Positions 34,448-42,769 of a DNA stretch of 64,000 nucleotides are shown piece by piece. The DNA is from Perlucidibaca wandonensis (GTDB taxonomy: Bacteria; Pseudomonadota; Gammaproteobacteria; Pseudomonadales; Moraxellaceae), in NCBI RefSeq assembly GCF_042677145.1, contig NZ_JBHTIT010000001.1, forward strand, positions 1,736,001 to 1,800,000. Direction: 5' to 3'. The number at the start of each line of letters is the position of its first letter. Positions within the stretch are counted from its first letter, which is position 1. The position numbers were made by a program, and so were the translations under genes. Under the pieces are notes generated by a model. It saw only the letters and a list, made by a program, of their open reading frames with translations. It had not been told where the DNA came from and did no database searches.

Positions 34448-35458
34448 TCACAAAACATTGTCTCCGGCAGACAGCTGCACAGCCAGTGGATTCAGATCGA
34501 GTGCTTGCAAAAGGTGATCCGGCGCCATGTGAGCATAGCGAATGGTCATGGCTAGGCTTGAATGATCCAAAATACGCTGAAGTGTAAGAATGCTGCCGCC
34601 ATTTTGCATAAAGTGACTAGCGAAGGTATGACGCAAAACATGCGTCATTTGACCATCGGGAAGATCAATGCCAGAACGCTTAAGCGCATAACGGAATGCG
34701 TTATAAGAAGGAACAAAGAGTCGCCCTGAATCTGCGCGGCCAACAAGATCATTTTCAATATCAGCCGAAATCGGGATGTAGCGATAGCGGCCATTCTTGC
34801 CTAAATAGCGAAGCTTGCCTGGCAGAACGTCTTCACGACAAAGTAGCTCAGCTTCACTCCACCGAGCACCGGTAGCCAAACAAACTCGCGCAATGATATA
34901 GGCACTGTCGTTTGGGCCTTGTTTTAGTTGGTCAAGCAAGCGGCGAATGTCGTAGTGAGTGAGATATGAAAGCTCAGTATCAACAGTTTTAAGCCTGCGA
35001 ACGGATAGCAAAGGATTTGGAGACTGCCAATCACCCAATCTAATCAATTCATTAAAAACAGCACGTAGGTATGAATGGTCATGGTTAATCGTGTTCGCGC
35101 TTACGCCATCATCGAGCCGAGAGGCGCGATAATCCGCAAATTGCTTTGAAGTAAATTGAACGGCAATGGGGTTGCCGAGGGACAAAACAATATTGTCCAA
35201 GTGTCGCCTTCGGTTCTCAGAATCTTTGAGATTGCGACCATGTACGTCGTGCCACCGCTTAACAAGATCACTTAGACGCCGACGATCCTTAGCTGTTGGT
35301 TGCCAAGGTTGACCCGATTGCACTTGCGCTGAAACGTGAAGCTCAAAACGTAAAGCTTCAGCTTTAGTATCGACAGTCTTACGAAACCGTTTGTGACCTC
35401 TGCCGCCTGGCTGAATATCTACAAGCCAACGGCCACTTGGGGTTTTGGTTATGCTCAT
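34448..35458 (-). CDS. int: Tyrosine recombinase (phage integrase)
   Basis: Site-specific integrase of 336 residues: an N-terminal arm-binding region, a core-binding SAM-like domain (about 60-150) and the catalytic domain with Arg in TGARWSEAELL, HVLRHTFASHF (His-x-x-Arg), LDHSS and the nucleophile in TIRYAHMAPDH. It should recombine the 48-base tRNA-derived att cores. Its ATG overlaps the secretin stop by one base, so it is the last gene of the morphogenesis operon rather than lying at the att end, an unusual arrangement for a tRNA-integrating element. Confidence 0.92.
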   Translation of the reverse strand: MSITKTPSGRWLVDIQPGGRGHKRFRKTVDTKAEALRFELHVSAQVQSGQPWQPTAKDRRRLSDLVKRWHDVHGRNLKDSENRRRHLDNIVLSLGNPIAVQFTSKQFADYRASRLDDGVSANTINHDHSYLRAVFNELIRLGDWQSPNPLLSVRRLKTVDTELSYLTHYDIRRLLDQLKQGPNDSAYIIARVCLATGARWSEAELLCREDVLPGKLRYLGKNGRYRYIPISADIENDLVGRADSGRLFVPSYNAFRYALKRSGIDLPDGQMTHVLRHTFASHFMQNGGSILTLQRILDHSSLAMTIRYAHMAPDHLLQALDLNPLAVQLSAGDNVL

Positions 35459-36696
35459 CAGCCTTGCTCCGGAACTACAGGCTGAAGCTGAAGAAGAACG
35501 ACCAATTCAGTAGAACGTGACTCCTTAGACTTGCTCAGAGGAAAGAGATTGAAGAAAGGAAACCAACGCTTGCTGTCAGACTCACGCTCTGATTTTAGGC
35601 CACCAAGTACGACCACCTCTCCGAATTTAGTCACAAGCGTAGTGCTCAACTCACGCTTGTTCAAAGTTGGGCTACTGTTGACACCAATTTGAGTCTGACT
35701 GAAATCGCTTAGTTGCTGCCTGACAGAAAGCTCAACATCTTTTTCATGGATGTTTGGAGTCACATCGAGAATAACACCGGAACTGCGATACTCAATGGAC
35801 TGTAGCGGATTGCCATTTTTATCCGTAGTAATTGAACCTAATACCGGTACATCACTACCAGATTGAAAACGTGCAGCAGATCCATTTTTAACGCTTAGAA
35901 ATGGTCGGCTTACAACTTTAAAACGTTCATCCGTCTTAAGTACGTCAGCAACAACGCTAAGACCAGAAACGCTTAATTGCATAGAAGCATCGCCCTGATG
36001 AGACAGTCCCGCCGTAAGCCCTAACCGGCCACCTAGAAGGTCAGCAACAACTTTAAGTGCGCTTGAGTCTTGGCTACCACTTTGGAACTCGTAGACGAGC
36101 AACTGGACATTAGCTTGGCGCTCAGCAACATCTAGCGTGCCTAGTAATAGTTGCAGGTCTTTAATGTTTTGATCCGAGCCACGAAAGGTCAAAATGTCAG
36201 CGCGTCGGCTGATGTTTGCTGTAGCACCTTGATCCGAGAGTTGCTGACCTGGCTCAAGGGATGCCGACCCGCTTATCGTGCGCTGTGTTGTGAATTGGCC
36301 TTCCGGAAATGATGAACGCATTTGGTCTATTAGCTGAGAAACTTCTCGATGCTTTGGCTTGTATGCATAGAAGTGCTGAATAGCCGTTGAAGTGGCTACA
36401 GGCTTTGAAACAATAACATCCAGATCTTCCATGCTGATCAACTCAAGACCTGAAATGCGTAAAGCATGCTTCATCATTCTTGAGTATTCAGATGGTTTTG
36501 AACCCTGAAAAGTCAGGCTGAGTCGCTTGTTAATTGCCAAAGCTGAGTCGTCAATTAAGAAGCTCTTTTTCTCTATATCACTGTAATAAATGCGTATTAA
36601 ATCAGCGATAGGAACTTGATCAAAAACAAGCTTAGGCATCGCCGCGAAAAGTTGCGTTGAAGCAAGGGAGAGCAAAACTATGAGAAATAGTCTCAT
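35458..36696 (-). CDS. Inovirus secretin (pIV-like outer-membrane pore)
   Basis: A 412-residue GspD/PilQ-type secretin with a signal peptide ending FAA, an N-domain (LSLTFQGSKPSEYSRMM), and the secretin domain with VPVLGSI, DVTPNI and the ending GEVVVLGGLKSE. It forms the pore through which assembled virions leave, like M13 pIV. Many inoviruses borrow a host secretin; this one carries its own. It overlaps the zot gene by four bases and the integrase by one. Confidence 0.88.
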   Translation of the reverse strand: MRLFLIVLLSLASTQLFAAMPKLVFDQVPIADLIRIYYSDIEKKSFLIDDSALAINKRLSLTFQGSKPSEYSRMMKHALRISGLELISMEDLDVIVSKPVATSTAIQHFYAYKPKHREVSQLIDQMRSSFPEGQFTTQRTISGSASLEPGQQLSDQGATANISRRADILTFRGSDQNIKDLQLLLGTLDVAERQANVQLLVYEFQSGSQDSSALKVVADLLGGRLGLTAGLSHQGDASMQLSVSGLSVVADVLKTDERFKVVSRPFLSVKNGSAARFQSGSDVPVLGSITTDKNGNPLQSIEYRSSGVILDVTPNIHEKDVELSVRQQLSDFSQTQIGVNSSPTLNKRELSTTLVTKFGEVVVLGGLKSERESDSKRWFPFFNLFPLSKSKESRSTELVVLLQLQPVVPEQG

Positions 36697-37706
36697 TGAG
36701 TGCCACCAAAGAAAGCAACCGGCTGCCCATTAATGAAGCCGGTAGTGTTATAGCCATCCATGATAAAAGCACGAGCCTTCGCTGATCGTGTGTATGGGCC
36801 ATCCATATAAATAACAATGTATTCACCATCGGAACGTAAGTAGTAACCAACAATTCGTAGAGTTGTCGAAGTTGAAACAGTCGTGTCCGATGATGCGTTA
36901 ACACTTGGCGCTAGGTGAGGTCGGCTAGTGCTGACATTACTTTTTGGTGGTGTCGGCTTGGGGTGGAAAAACTGCCAAACTTTTGGTATGCCAAAGGCAG
37001 CTAATGCTACAACTAGGAAGGCAGGTATCAGAAAGCCTTTTGATAGGAGCAAATTCTGTCGCTTATCAATTGTTACTTCCTTGCCCTTGCCACCCGCATA
37101 ACTGGAATACAGAGGAAAAATCGTAGGGTCGTATTTTTTCTGAAGCATATTAACTTGGGTTTTAGCGTTAAGCCGATATCCTTCAAAAACCTGAACAACG
37201 TAATACTTTGAAAGGCCCAAAGCCTTATGCTTCTTGGTGCGGAAGGACAACTCAACGACAGCTTTTAGTTTTCGGTTTAAGTCACTAATGTCTTGAACCA
37301 TTAGAACTAGGTCACAGCAAACGTTTGTCTCGGGGTGGGCATAGTGCCGATGTTCACGAAAGAAAATAAAGTGTGGATCCGGAATGGCCTCACCTGCGCC
37401 CCAAAAACGCCAAGCCTCATCGATGCAAACAAGATCCCCTGCTTGAACAATAGTTTCAACTTCAGTGCCATGACAAAAGAAATTAGGCGACTTAACTTGC
37501 TCATTGCTAACCAAAACAACAGTACCGATTTTTTCCTCTTCAAGTCCACGCTTAGAAATTAAGTAATCAACAATTTTTTCATAATTTAATCCGTCAATAT
37601 TCGACACTATGCGGCGACCTTGAGAAAGTGCATCAAGGATTACCGAAGAAACCACCTCGTAGCTTTTGCCTGAGCCCATCAAACCTGTATATGCATTAAT
37701 AGGCAT
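36693..37706 (-). CDS. Zot-like assembly ATPase (pI)
   Basis: Inner-membrane ATPase that drives filamentous phage extrusion. The 337-residue protein has an N-terminal P-loop domain with Walker A GLMGSGKSYE (residues 8-17), Walker B DLVCIDEAWRFWG, one transmembrane helix around residues 228-247 (FLIPAFLVVALAAFGIP) and a periplasmic C-terminus. This is the Zot/pI hallmark used to recognise inoviruses. It overlaps neighbours by one and four bases. Confidence 0.93.
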   Translation of the reverse strand: MPINAYTGLMGSGKSYEVVSSVILDALSQGRRIVSNIDGLNYEKIVDYLISKRGLEEEKIGTVVLVSNEQVKSPNFFCHGTEVETIVQAGDLVCIDEAWRFWGAGEAIPDPHFIFFREHRHYAHPETNVCCDLVLMVQDISDLNRKLKAVVELSFRTKKHKALGLSKYYVVQVFEGYRLNAKTQVNMLQKKYDPTIFPLYSSYAGGKGKEVTIDKRQNLLLSKGFLIPAFLVVALAAFGIPKVWQFFHPKPTPPKSNVSTSRPHLAPSVNASSDTTVSTSTTLRIVGYYLRSDGEYIVIYMDGPYTRSAKARAFIMDGYNTTGFINGQPVAFFGGTQ

Positions 37707-37984
37707 TACGAAAGCCTTCTAATAATGAAGGCTGCGCTATAGGCAGAGAGACACACAGTTAAACCAAAGCCAATCTGGAAGGCATCCAAGAACCACCAGA
37801 CGCCAGGTGGAATAGCAGCGAACGCACTTTCAAGAGCCGATGCAGATGGCCCAAGCGAGGCAACAACCTCAACAACAAGCCGTATGAAGTGGAACAACGT
37901 ATAAGCAACAACGAACTTAACTAGGACAGCACGGAAGACCCAAGCAAGTGCAGAGTTAAAAGCTGAAAACAGAATGGCATACAT
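37706..37984 (-). CDS. DUF2523 minor virion protein (pVI-like)
   Basis: A 92-residue membrane protein with about three hydrophobic segments (VFRAVLVKFVVAYTLF, VWWFLDAFQIGFGLTVCL). DUF2523 proteins sit between the adsorption protein and Zot in inoviruses and correspond in place to M13 pVI, capping the filament end. Its start is one base from the adsorption gene stop and its stop overlaps zot. Confidence 0.82.
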   Translation of the reverse strand: MYAILFSAFNSALAWVFRAVLVKFVVAYTLFHFIRLVVEVVASLGPSASALESAFAAIPPGVWWFLDAFQIGFGLTVCLSAYSAAFIIRRLS

Positions 37985-37985
37985 G

Positions 37986-39236
37986 TTAAGCCCTCAAGAA
38001 AATGAAGGTGGCACTTAGCAACCAAAATGCAGTCATCACACCCGCAAGAAGTGAAGCGTTTTGTTCCCAAAGGGTACAGTGACTGCCAATCTGACCGGAA
38101 AAACTACGTGAGAACATGGAGAACTCAATTACCGCAACAGGGCATTGACTAGCGTGGGCAGGCAAATTGAAATTGCGGAATGGATTAAGCTGATCAAGCA
38201 ATGGTTGAACAATTGAAGTACCGGTGGGGGCTTCCTCAAGAGTGGGTTCGGCTATAGCAGGATCAGCACCAAGATCAACTGTCACATTAATAGTCTGAGC
38301 ACCACCTGTAGAAGTGCTTGGATCTGTAGAAGCCACATGAGTCAGAGGGTCAACATTTCCTGGCAGCTGAGGACTAATGTAATCAGCAACAGTTGGATGT
38401 TCAGAAGCAGGTAACTTAGCCAATTCGCGCTGAATGTCGGCAGGAGTAATTGGATCTTCAGGATTGTAAGGCTGACCTTGGTAGTCCGGCTGTTCAGCTG
38501 CTTTACTCCATGATGTATTTGCACTATCTGCAAGTACTTCTGGAGTAACTAGTTTAGGAAGATCGGCTTCAGGTATGTTTTTAACAGCCTCTTGAGGCAA
38601 AGTTGGATTAAATAAAATGGGGCCAACTGGGTAGTTCATCTCATACAAGTGAACCCAAACTGCCAAGCCAGTGCCAAGATAGTTTGAAACTTGATAAATA
38701 TATACTTCGTTCCAACCAGTAATGGGGCTGTATCCATTGTCCCCAACTGTAGTTTTGAAGTGCTGCCTCATAGGTACACTGTTAGAGCCTGTGTAGCTGT
38801 AACTGCGTTCAGCCTGATAGCCCATAGACTCAATTAGTTCGGGATAAGTAGAAGGCGAAGAACCTGACGTAGCAGTAATCGGATTTCGAAGAAGGCTTAC
38901 ACCCTCGGCAGCAGTCATGATTTGGGTGGATGAGTTAATAGCGAGTGCAACAAATATGGGTAGAGCTGCATTAAGAACCATGCAATATCCCATGCTTATC
39001 CAACCTGCCGTATAACAAGCGGGGGTTAAAACAGAGGAAAGCGCGCCAACTGCCGAACTGGTTGCAAGGACTTTTGCGTCAGTCTTAGCTACGCCTTGAG
39101 CGATAGTTTTAGAAATAATTGCGCCTTCAATAACAACGCCTACACGTGAAGATGCAGTTGTAGGAATACTTGCAGCTTGGGAGAGTTGGGGCAAAAACAT
39201 TGCAAGGAATGCAAATGGAATGAAATGGCGCTTCAT
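37986..39236 (-). CDS. Adsorption / receptor-binding minor coat protein (pIII-like)
   Basis: A 416-residue secreted protein. It has a signal peptide (MKRHFIPFAFLAMFLPQLSQA), a Thr/Ser-rich body with a Pro-rich spacer near residues 270-340, several cysteines, and a C-terminal membrane anchor (LLAGVMTAFWLLSATFIFL). Position and topology match pIII, which binds pili and ends assembly. GGGAGA precedes the ATG at 39236; upstream in-frame alternatives are rejected. Sequence similarity to known pIII is expected to be low, so the call rests on layout. Confidence 0.78.
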   Translation of the reverse strand: MKRHFIPFAFLAMFLPQLSQAASIPTTASSRVGVVIEGAIISKTIAQGVAKTDAKVLATSSAVGALSSVLTPACYTAGWISMGYCMVLNAALPIFVALAINSSTQIMTAAEGVSLLRNPITATSGSSPSTYPELIESMGYQAERSYSYTGSNSVPMRQHFKTTVGDNGYSPITGWNEVYIYQVSNYLGTGLAVWVHLYEMNYPVGPILFNPTLPQEAVKNIPEADLPKLVTPEVLADSANTSWSKAAEQPDYQGQPYNPEDPITPADIQRELAKLPASEHPTVADYISPQLPGNVDPLTHVASTDPSTSTGGAQTINVTVDLGADPAIAEPTLEEAPTGTSIVQPLLDQLNPFRNFNLPAHASQCPVAVIEFSMFSRSFSGQIGSHCTLWEQNASLLAGVMTAFWLLSATFIFLRA

Positions 39237-39316
39237 GTTTTCTCCCAACCAATAACAAGTGACCAAGCACACGCGATGCCTAGCGCAAAAAGAGCTATGT
39301 TCCAGAATGCTTGCAT
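39233..39316 (-). CDS. 27-residue hydrophobic peptide, possible pVII/pIX-like minor coat protein
   Basis: ATG at 39316 opens a 27-codon frame (MQAFWNIALFALG, then one continuous hydrophobic helix, ending WEKT) whose TGA overlaps the adsorption-protein ATG by four bases. Single-helix proteins of about 30 residues (pVII, pIX) cap the other filament end in M13. It begins immediately after the coat-gene terminator and has no evident Shine-Dalgarno sequence, so expression is uncertain. Confidence 0.45.
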   Translation of the reverse strand: MQAFWNIALFALGIACAWSLVIGWEKT

Positions 39317-39318
39317 AT

Positions 39319-39345
39319 AAAAAAGGGCAGGGTTTCCCCCGCCCT
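39319..39345 (-). terminator. Terminator between the major coat gene and the adsorption gene
   Basis: On the minus strand AGGGCGGGG-GAAA-CCCTGCCCT forms a nine-pair stem with a GNRA loop followed by six T. Placed just after the pVIII-like gene, it would make coat mRNA far more abundant than downstream minor-protein mRNA, as in M13. Confidence 0.85.
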
Positions 39346-39350
39346 CTCCA

Positions 39351-39575
39351 TTAGGCGCCTTTGACTTTTTTCAAGATGATTTGCGCGCCCTTCAATGCCA
39401 GGTAAAGGGCAAGGATAGAGGCAGCAATCGCCATAACGCCTGTGATCACCGAAGCGAAATCAACAGAGTCGGTAAGGTCGCTAATAGCATCGGCATGAAC
39501 CGGTGCGGTTAAAGCATAAACAGTTGCAACGGCAGCAACTTTGGTCAACGGGCTGAACTTGGTTTTAACTTCCAT
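39351..39575 (-). CDS. Major coat protein (pVIII-like)
   Basis: A 74-residue precursor: a 28-residue signal peptide ending APVHA, then a 46-residue mature chain with an acidic N-terminus (DAISDLTDSVD), a hydrophobic core (VITGVMAIAASILALYLAL) and a basic end (QIILKKVKGA). This is the canonical filamentous-phage coat design. The gene is preceded by the 18-base leader motif also found before rep and followed by a strong terminator. Confidence 0.9.
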   Translation of the reverse strand: MEVKTKFSPLTKVAAVATVYALTAPVHADAISDLTDSVDFASVITGVMAIAASILALYLALKGAQIILKKVKGA

Positions 39576-39580
39576 TTTTC

Positions 39581-39598
39581 TTCTCCAGACGGATTGGT
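39581..39598 (-). repeat. Leader motif copy before the major coat gene
   Basis: Minus strand ACCAATCCGTCTGGAGAA, ending five bases before the coat ATG and supplying its GGAGAA ribosome site. It matches 17 of 18 bases with the motif upstream of the replication gene at 41661-41678. Confidence 0.7.
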
Positions 39599-39667
39599 TT
39601 TACAGAAATGGGTCTGCGGCCCTACCCCAGAGAGGGGATTCTTTTGAGTAGCCACCTTGCACGGCAG

Positions 39668-39943
39668 CTAAACTTTTTTAACAAAATTGGTAATAGCGCC
39701 AACGCTTTTACCGAGCAGCCAAAAAGCAATTACAGCTCCAAGAGCAAACGAAAAATAGCCACCGGCCTCAACCGCATCAAATCCACCAGAACTCAACAAA
39801 TCGAGCTCTGACTGAGTTGGTAAGACAAGCGTTATCGCAGTCATTTTCTGTCCAGATGGACATGGATCAGGCGTAGAAGTGGACAAAGGTGCAGTCCACT
39901 TTGTGCCCGTCTGACAGCCGACTACTACTTGCTGATAGCTCAT
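39668..39943 (-). CDS. Small inovirus membrane protein
   Basis: A 91-residue protein with an N-terminal extracytoplasmic-looking region containing two cysteines (VGCQTG, DPCPSG) and one C-terminal transmembrane helix (FSFALGAVIAFWLLG) followed by a basic tail. It lies between the ssDNA-binding-like gene and the major coat gene, where minor coat proteins occur. No family recognised beyond that; its start overlaps the previous stop by one base (TAATG). Confidence 0.7.
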   Translation of the reverse strand: MSYQQVVVGCQTGTKWTAPLSTSTPDPCPSGQKMTAITLVLPTQSELDLLSSGGFDAVEAGGYFSFALGAVIAFWLLGKSVGAITNFVKKV

Positions 39944-40299
39944 TAGGAAGCCTTTTTCTCTGCCACTACGCTTGGCTGAACAAGACGCATATTTAGGATC
40001 TCAATTTCTTTGCGCTCATTATCGCCAGTGCCTTTGTGGACTTCGCGGAGCTCAATTTCGACTTCAATAGGGCCGGTTTGATCCAATCGAATATGATCAA
40101 ATTTGGCAGCGTTTTCAGAGGTGCCCCAACGACACATCTCAACAGTGAAACCGCTAGTACCATTGGGATTTTTTTGCTGTGCCATTAGCCAGACGTGCGT
40201 TGTGTCATAGGCTTGGCCTGAGCTTTGAATTACGCCTTTGCTTGGGTAGATGTTCATTAGGTACGATTTTTTTGAAACGGTTGAGTTTAGAAAGCTCAT
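39943..40299 (-). CDS. Probable ssDNA-binding protein (pV-like)
   Basis: A 118-residue soluble protein with alternating beta-type segments (KSYLMNIYPSKGV, THVWLMAQQ, PIEVEIELREV) and a charged C-terminus. It directly follows the replication initiator, the position of gene V in filamentous phages, whose product coats progeny single strands and represses translation of phage mRNAs. Assigned by position, size and composition. Confidence 0.6.
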   Translation of the reverse strand: MSFLNSTVSKKSYLMNIYPSKGVIQSSGQAYDTTHVWLMAQQKNPNGTSGFTVEMCRWGTSENAAKFDHIRLDQTGPIEVEIELREVHKGTGDNERKEIEILNMRLVQPSVVAEKKAS

Positions 40300-40312
40300 G
40301 ATTTATTTCCTT

Positions 40313-41647
40313 TTATTTAGAAACAGGGGGTAGTGAATTAACGTAAGTTTTTACATCTTCGATAGTGCCAATACTGGCGATTTGCAAAAGCACAGGACGA
40401 GCCTCGAAAGGCTGACCAATGACTTTTTTCCACTCATCAAAAGTAAGGGTGCCGAGCAGAATTGCCGGCTCAATTTGATTTGCTGCTATCTCTTCGTCGG
40501 TAGCTTCGCCAATGCCATAGATCCCTTTTAAGCCTCGACTCCATACCAATTGGCGACTGGAAATAATTCGATCTGAATTGGTTTTTTTACAAACTGAAGT
40601 TGCGAACTCTTGCCAGTGTTTTCCTGCAAGGGTATTGCCGTTCGCGTAGTCTGAAAGTAGACCCCAAGGGCTGCGGCTTCCGCTTTTGCCCTCTTTTTGT
40701 AAGCCTTTGGTGATCTCATCTTCTATTCCCCATTTCGATACGTATGAGGCTGCTCTTTCGCCACCGCGAAGATCTAAAGAAATTCGCGGCAATTCCCAAC
40801 CGTAGTGTTTTTTTGCTGATGAAGACCAACGCCGATATAGCTCATCGCCCGCTTCTTCCCAACACATTGGATGTTCAGCAAAAAGAAGGCTGTGAATATG
40901 GGGGTGCCATCCATTGAAGCCATGAGTGAACTCAAGTGCTCGAACTTGGCCTAGGATTGAATTCCTGTTTTTGAAATTAACAGCTGCTTTACCGCTATTC
41001 AGCGTCGAAAAGAGCTTTTGAACGCGCTCTATTACCTCGGCGCAACGATCAGCACGAGCATGAGGAACTGTGACAGTAAGTAAGCCGTTTACGCCGCCAC
41101 TTTCGTTATTACGCTGTGTAGCTTGAATCAACTCAGCATGGCGTCGGTTTGAAATTTTGGAGGCACAAACTGTGCATAGCCAAACATTTGAGCAAGTGCA
41201 TAAGTTTGAAAAATGTGCGGTTCCATATTCAGTAGAACGAAGAACGCCAACACCGGAACCTCTACTGACTAGATAAAGACCACAACGAACTGTTTTATAA
41301 ACTGGTAAGGATTTACCTTCGTTGCTTGTTTTGCGATATGGCTTCAGCAGCTCACGTGCGGCTGAACGAAGAGCGTATTTGCTAGTAGCTCGGTCAATGT
41401 CGGAAACCTCATATTGATGAGGCCCAATCTGATTCAGAAACTCACCAGTGTTCAAATCAATTGCCATTCCGAAATTTTCGGGAAGCTTCAAGCTATTGAA
41501 TTGTGGGTAGGGTGAAGTCGTTATGGCCATGTTACCAAGAGGGCCACCTTGGATGCCGGTAGTGCGCTCCTCGCTAACGCTGCGGGGCGTACTTCCGGCA
41601 TCCAATAATTGCGTCATGTTTGACTGTTCAAAACAGACAGGTACCAT
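40313..41647 (-). CDS. Rolling-circle replication initiator (HUH endonuclease)
   Basis: A 444-residue protein that nicks the phage plus origin. The HUH motif is seen as WHPHIHSLLF, the catalytic Tyr motif as AASYVSKWG, and a Cys cluster (CTCSNVWLCTVCASKI) precedes them, as in the Rep_1/pUB110-type initiators of many inoviruses. AAGGGAG stands 9 bases before the ATG at 41647. The first 55 residues are poorly conserved-looking and may be disordered. The cognate origin is not located with certainty. Confidence 0.88.
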   Translation of the reverse strand: MVPVCFEQSNMTQLLDAGSTPRSVSEERTTGIQGGPLGNMAITTSPYPQFNSLKLPENFGMAIDLNTGEFLNQIGPHQYEVSDIDRATSKYALRSAARELLKPYRKTSNEGKSLPVYKTVRCGLYLVSRGSGVGVLRSTEYGTAHFSNLCTCSNVWLCTVCASKISNRRHAELIQATQRNNESGGVNGLLTVTVPHARADRCAEVIERVQKLFSTLNSGKAAVNFKNRNSILGQVRALEFTHGFNGWHPHIHSLLFAEHPMCWEEAGDELYRRWSSSAKKHYGWELPRISLDLRGGERAASYVSKWGIEDEITKGLQKEGKSGSRSPWGLLSDYANGNTLAGKHWQEFATSVCKKTNSDRIISSRQLVWSRGLKGIYGIGEATDEEIAANQIEPAILLGTLTFDEWKKVIGQPFEARPVLLQIASIGTIEDVKTYVNSLPPVSK

Positions 41648-41660
41648 AGTGGTGTCTCCC

Positions 41661-41678
41661 TTCTCTAGACGGATTGGT
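41661..41678 (-). repeat. Leader motif copy before the replication gene
   Basis: Minus strand ACCAATCCGTCTAGAGAA, 13 bases before the rep ATG, one mismatch from the copy before the major coat gene. Confidence 0.7.
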
Positions 41679-41688
41679 GGACAAAACT

Positions 41689-41720
41689 AAGCCCCCGCAG
41701 GTTGCACCCTGTGGGGGCTT
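41689..41720. terminator. Hairpin terminator between the Xis-like gene and rep
   Basis: Thirteen-pair stem AAGCCCCCGCAGG / CCTGTGGGGGCTT (one G-T pair) with a 6-base loop. It sits six bases after the Xis-like stop. The T tract is better on the plus strand (TTTTCTTTTT) than the minus strand, so it may work in both directions, also blocking readthrough towards the repressor. Confidence 0.7.
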
Positions 41721-41726
41721 TTCTTT

Positions 41727-41927
41727 TTATTCAGAGCACTCTTGAGCCAACTTGACGAGATTGACCAATCGGCGCTTGCCAATTTTTCGCGTCGGTAGCT
41801 GTCCACGCTCGGTCATGCCACGAACGACCCCTTCAGGAAGGCCGGAAAAAAATGAAAACCGCTCAAGCGTTTGAACCGGTGTAAAAGAAAGTAGTTCCAT
41901 TAGCTTTACGTTAACGTTTTCGCTCAT
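41727..41927 (-). CDS. Small HTH protein, excisionase-like
   Basis: A 66-residue protein with an HTH_17/MerR-like fold signature: LPEGVVRGMTERGQLPTRKI followed by GKRRLVNLVKL. Such proteins act as directionality factors or as early transcription activators. It is the first leftward gene and diverges from the repressor across an operator-rich region, the arrangement of a lytic-lysogenic switch. Confidence 0.7.
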   Translation of the reverse strand: MSENVNVKLMELLSFTPVQTLERFSFFSGLPEGVVRGMTERGQLPTRKIGKRRLVNLVKLAQECSE

Positions 41928-42048
41928 TTAGCCTCACTCCGAAATTTTCTTACTGCTCAGTGATAACAAAGCAGTAGAATATAAAATTATCACCAAAATC
42001 ACTCTCAAGGGGTAATAACTTACCCCTTAGTTGAGGCTAGGGTATATC
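41928..42048. promoter_or_regulatory. Divergent operator/promoter region of the prophage switch
   Basis: Three inverted repeats lie between the Xis-like and repressor genes: TACTGCT/AGCAGTA (41951-41957, 41970-41976), GTGATAA/TTATCAC (41960-41966, 41987-41993) and a perfect AAGGGGTAA/TTACCCCTT with a 4-base spacer (42007-42028). They are the likely binding sites of the adjacent repressor or Xis-like protein. Confidence 0.6.
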
Positions 42049-42762
42049 ATGACACCTGTCAACGAGGAAGATTCAAAAACTCAAAAAATTGCTAGGGAAC
42101 TCTTTTTCTCGTTGCCAGAGAGAGTTCGGAGCATTAGAGAGGGCGTCAAAATGACACGTGAACAATTTGCTGAAAGCACTGGTGTAAACATCCACACCAT
42201 TAAAGCTTTAGAACAAAAAGGTGTTATGCCAGGCGGCGAAGTGCTGACCAAAATTGCACAAGCATTTCCTGAACATGCACTGTGGCTGATCAGTGGGAAA
42301 GTGCAAAAAATTGGAGGGCATCTGATGCCTGAAAATGCCAAGGCCAGTGATCAAGTCGCTATGACGATCATTAATAGGTTTGACCCAAGAAGCCCTGAAG
42401 AATGTGCAGTGAAGATAAAAGCCCTATCAGCTAAGGCAATATTTATAACTGACAAAAAGGCTATAGATGTTGCCTGTGCAATACCGGTTAGGACTCGGCA
42501 TGGCGAAACAGAAGATGTAGTTTGGGCTGACTACGGTTCAATTTCGCTGAAAAGCGAGAAGCCATCGATGGAAACAAGCCTATTTATTGCATGGCTAAAA
42601 GACATTGGCATTGAACGCTTTGAGCTGAAATGCATCATCGGAGAGCTTGATAAGGCCGAAAGCGGTCGAGTCATTTGGGAGTCTCAAATATGCGACGAGG
42701 CAGCAATAGAAGGCAAAGAGTTTCTTGAAGCTAAAGCGAGTCTTAACCGTTGGACAAAGTAG
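42049..42762 (+). CDS. Prophage repressor-like HTH protein
   Basis: A 237-residue protein with an N-terminal XRE-type helix-turn-helix (TREQFAESTGVNIHTIKALEQKG cut short here: TREQFAESTGVNIHTIK, about residues 37-53) and an unrecognised C-terminal region. It diverges from the Xis-like gene. The ATG at 42049 is preferred over an in-frame TTG at 42031. It lacks a visible LexA-type Ser-Lys autoprotease domain, so induction may depend on another route, for instance the M78 peptidase encoded in the cargo. Confidence 0.7.
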   Translation: MTPVNEEDSKTQKIARELFFSLPERVRSIREGVKMTREQFAESTGVNIHTIKALEQKGVMPGGEVLTKIAQAFPEHALWLISGKVQKIGGHLMPENAKASDQVAMTIINRFDPRSPEECAVKIKALSAKAIFITDKKAIDVACAIPVRTRHGETEDVVWADYGSISLKSEKPSMETSLFIAWLKDIGIERFELKCIIGELDKAESGRVIWESQICDEAAIEGKEFLEAKASLNRWTK

Positions 42763-42769
42763 GTCTAAA

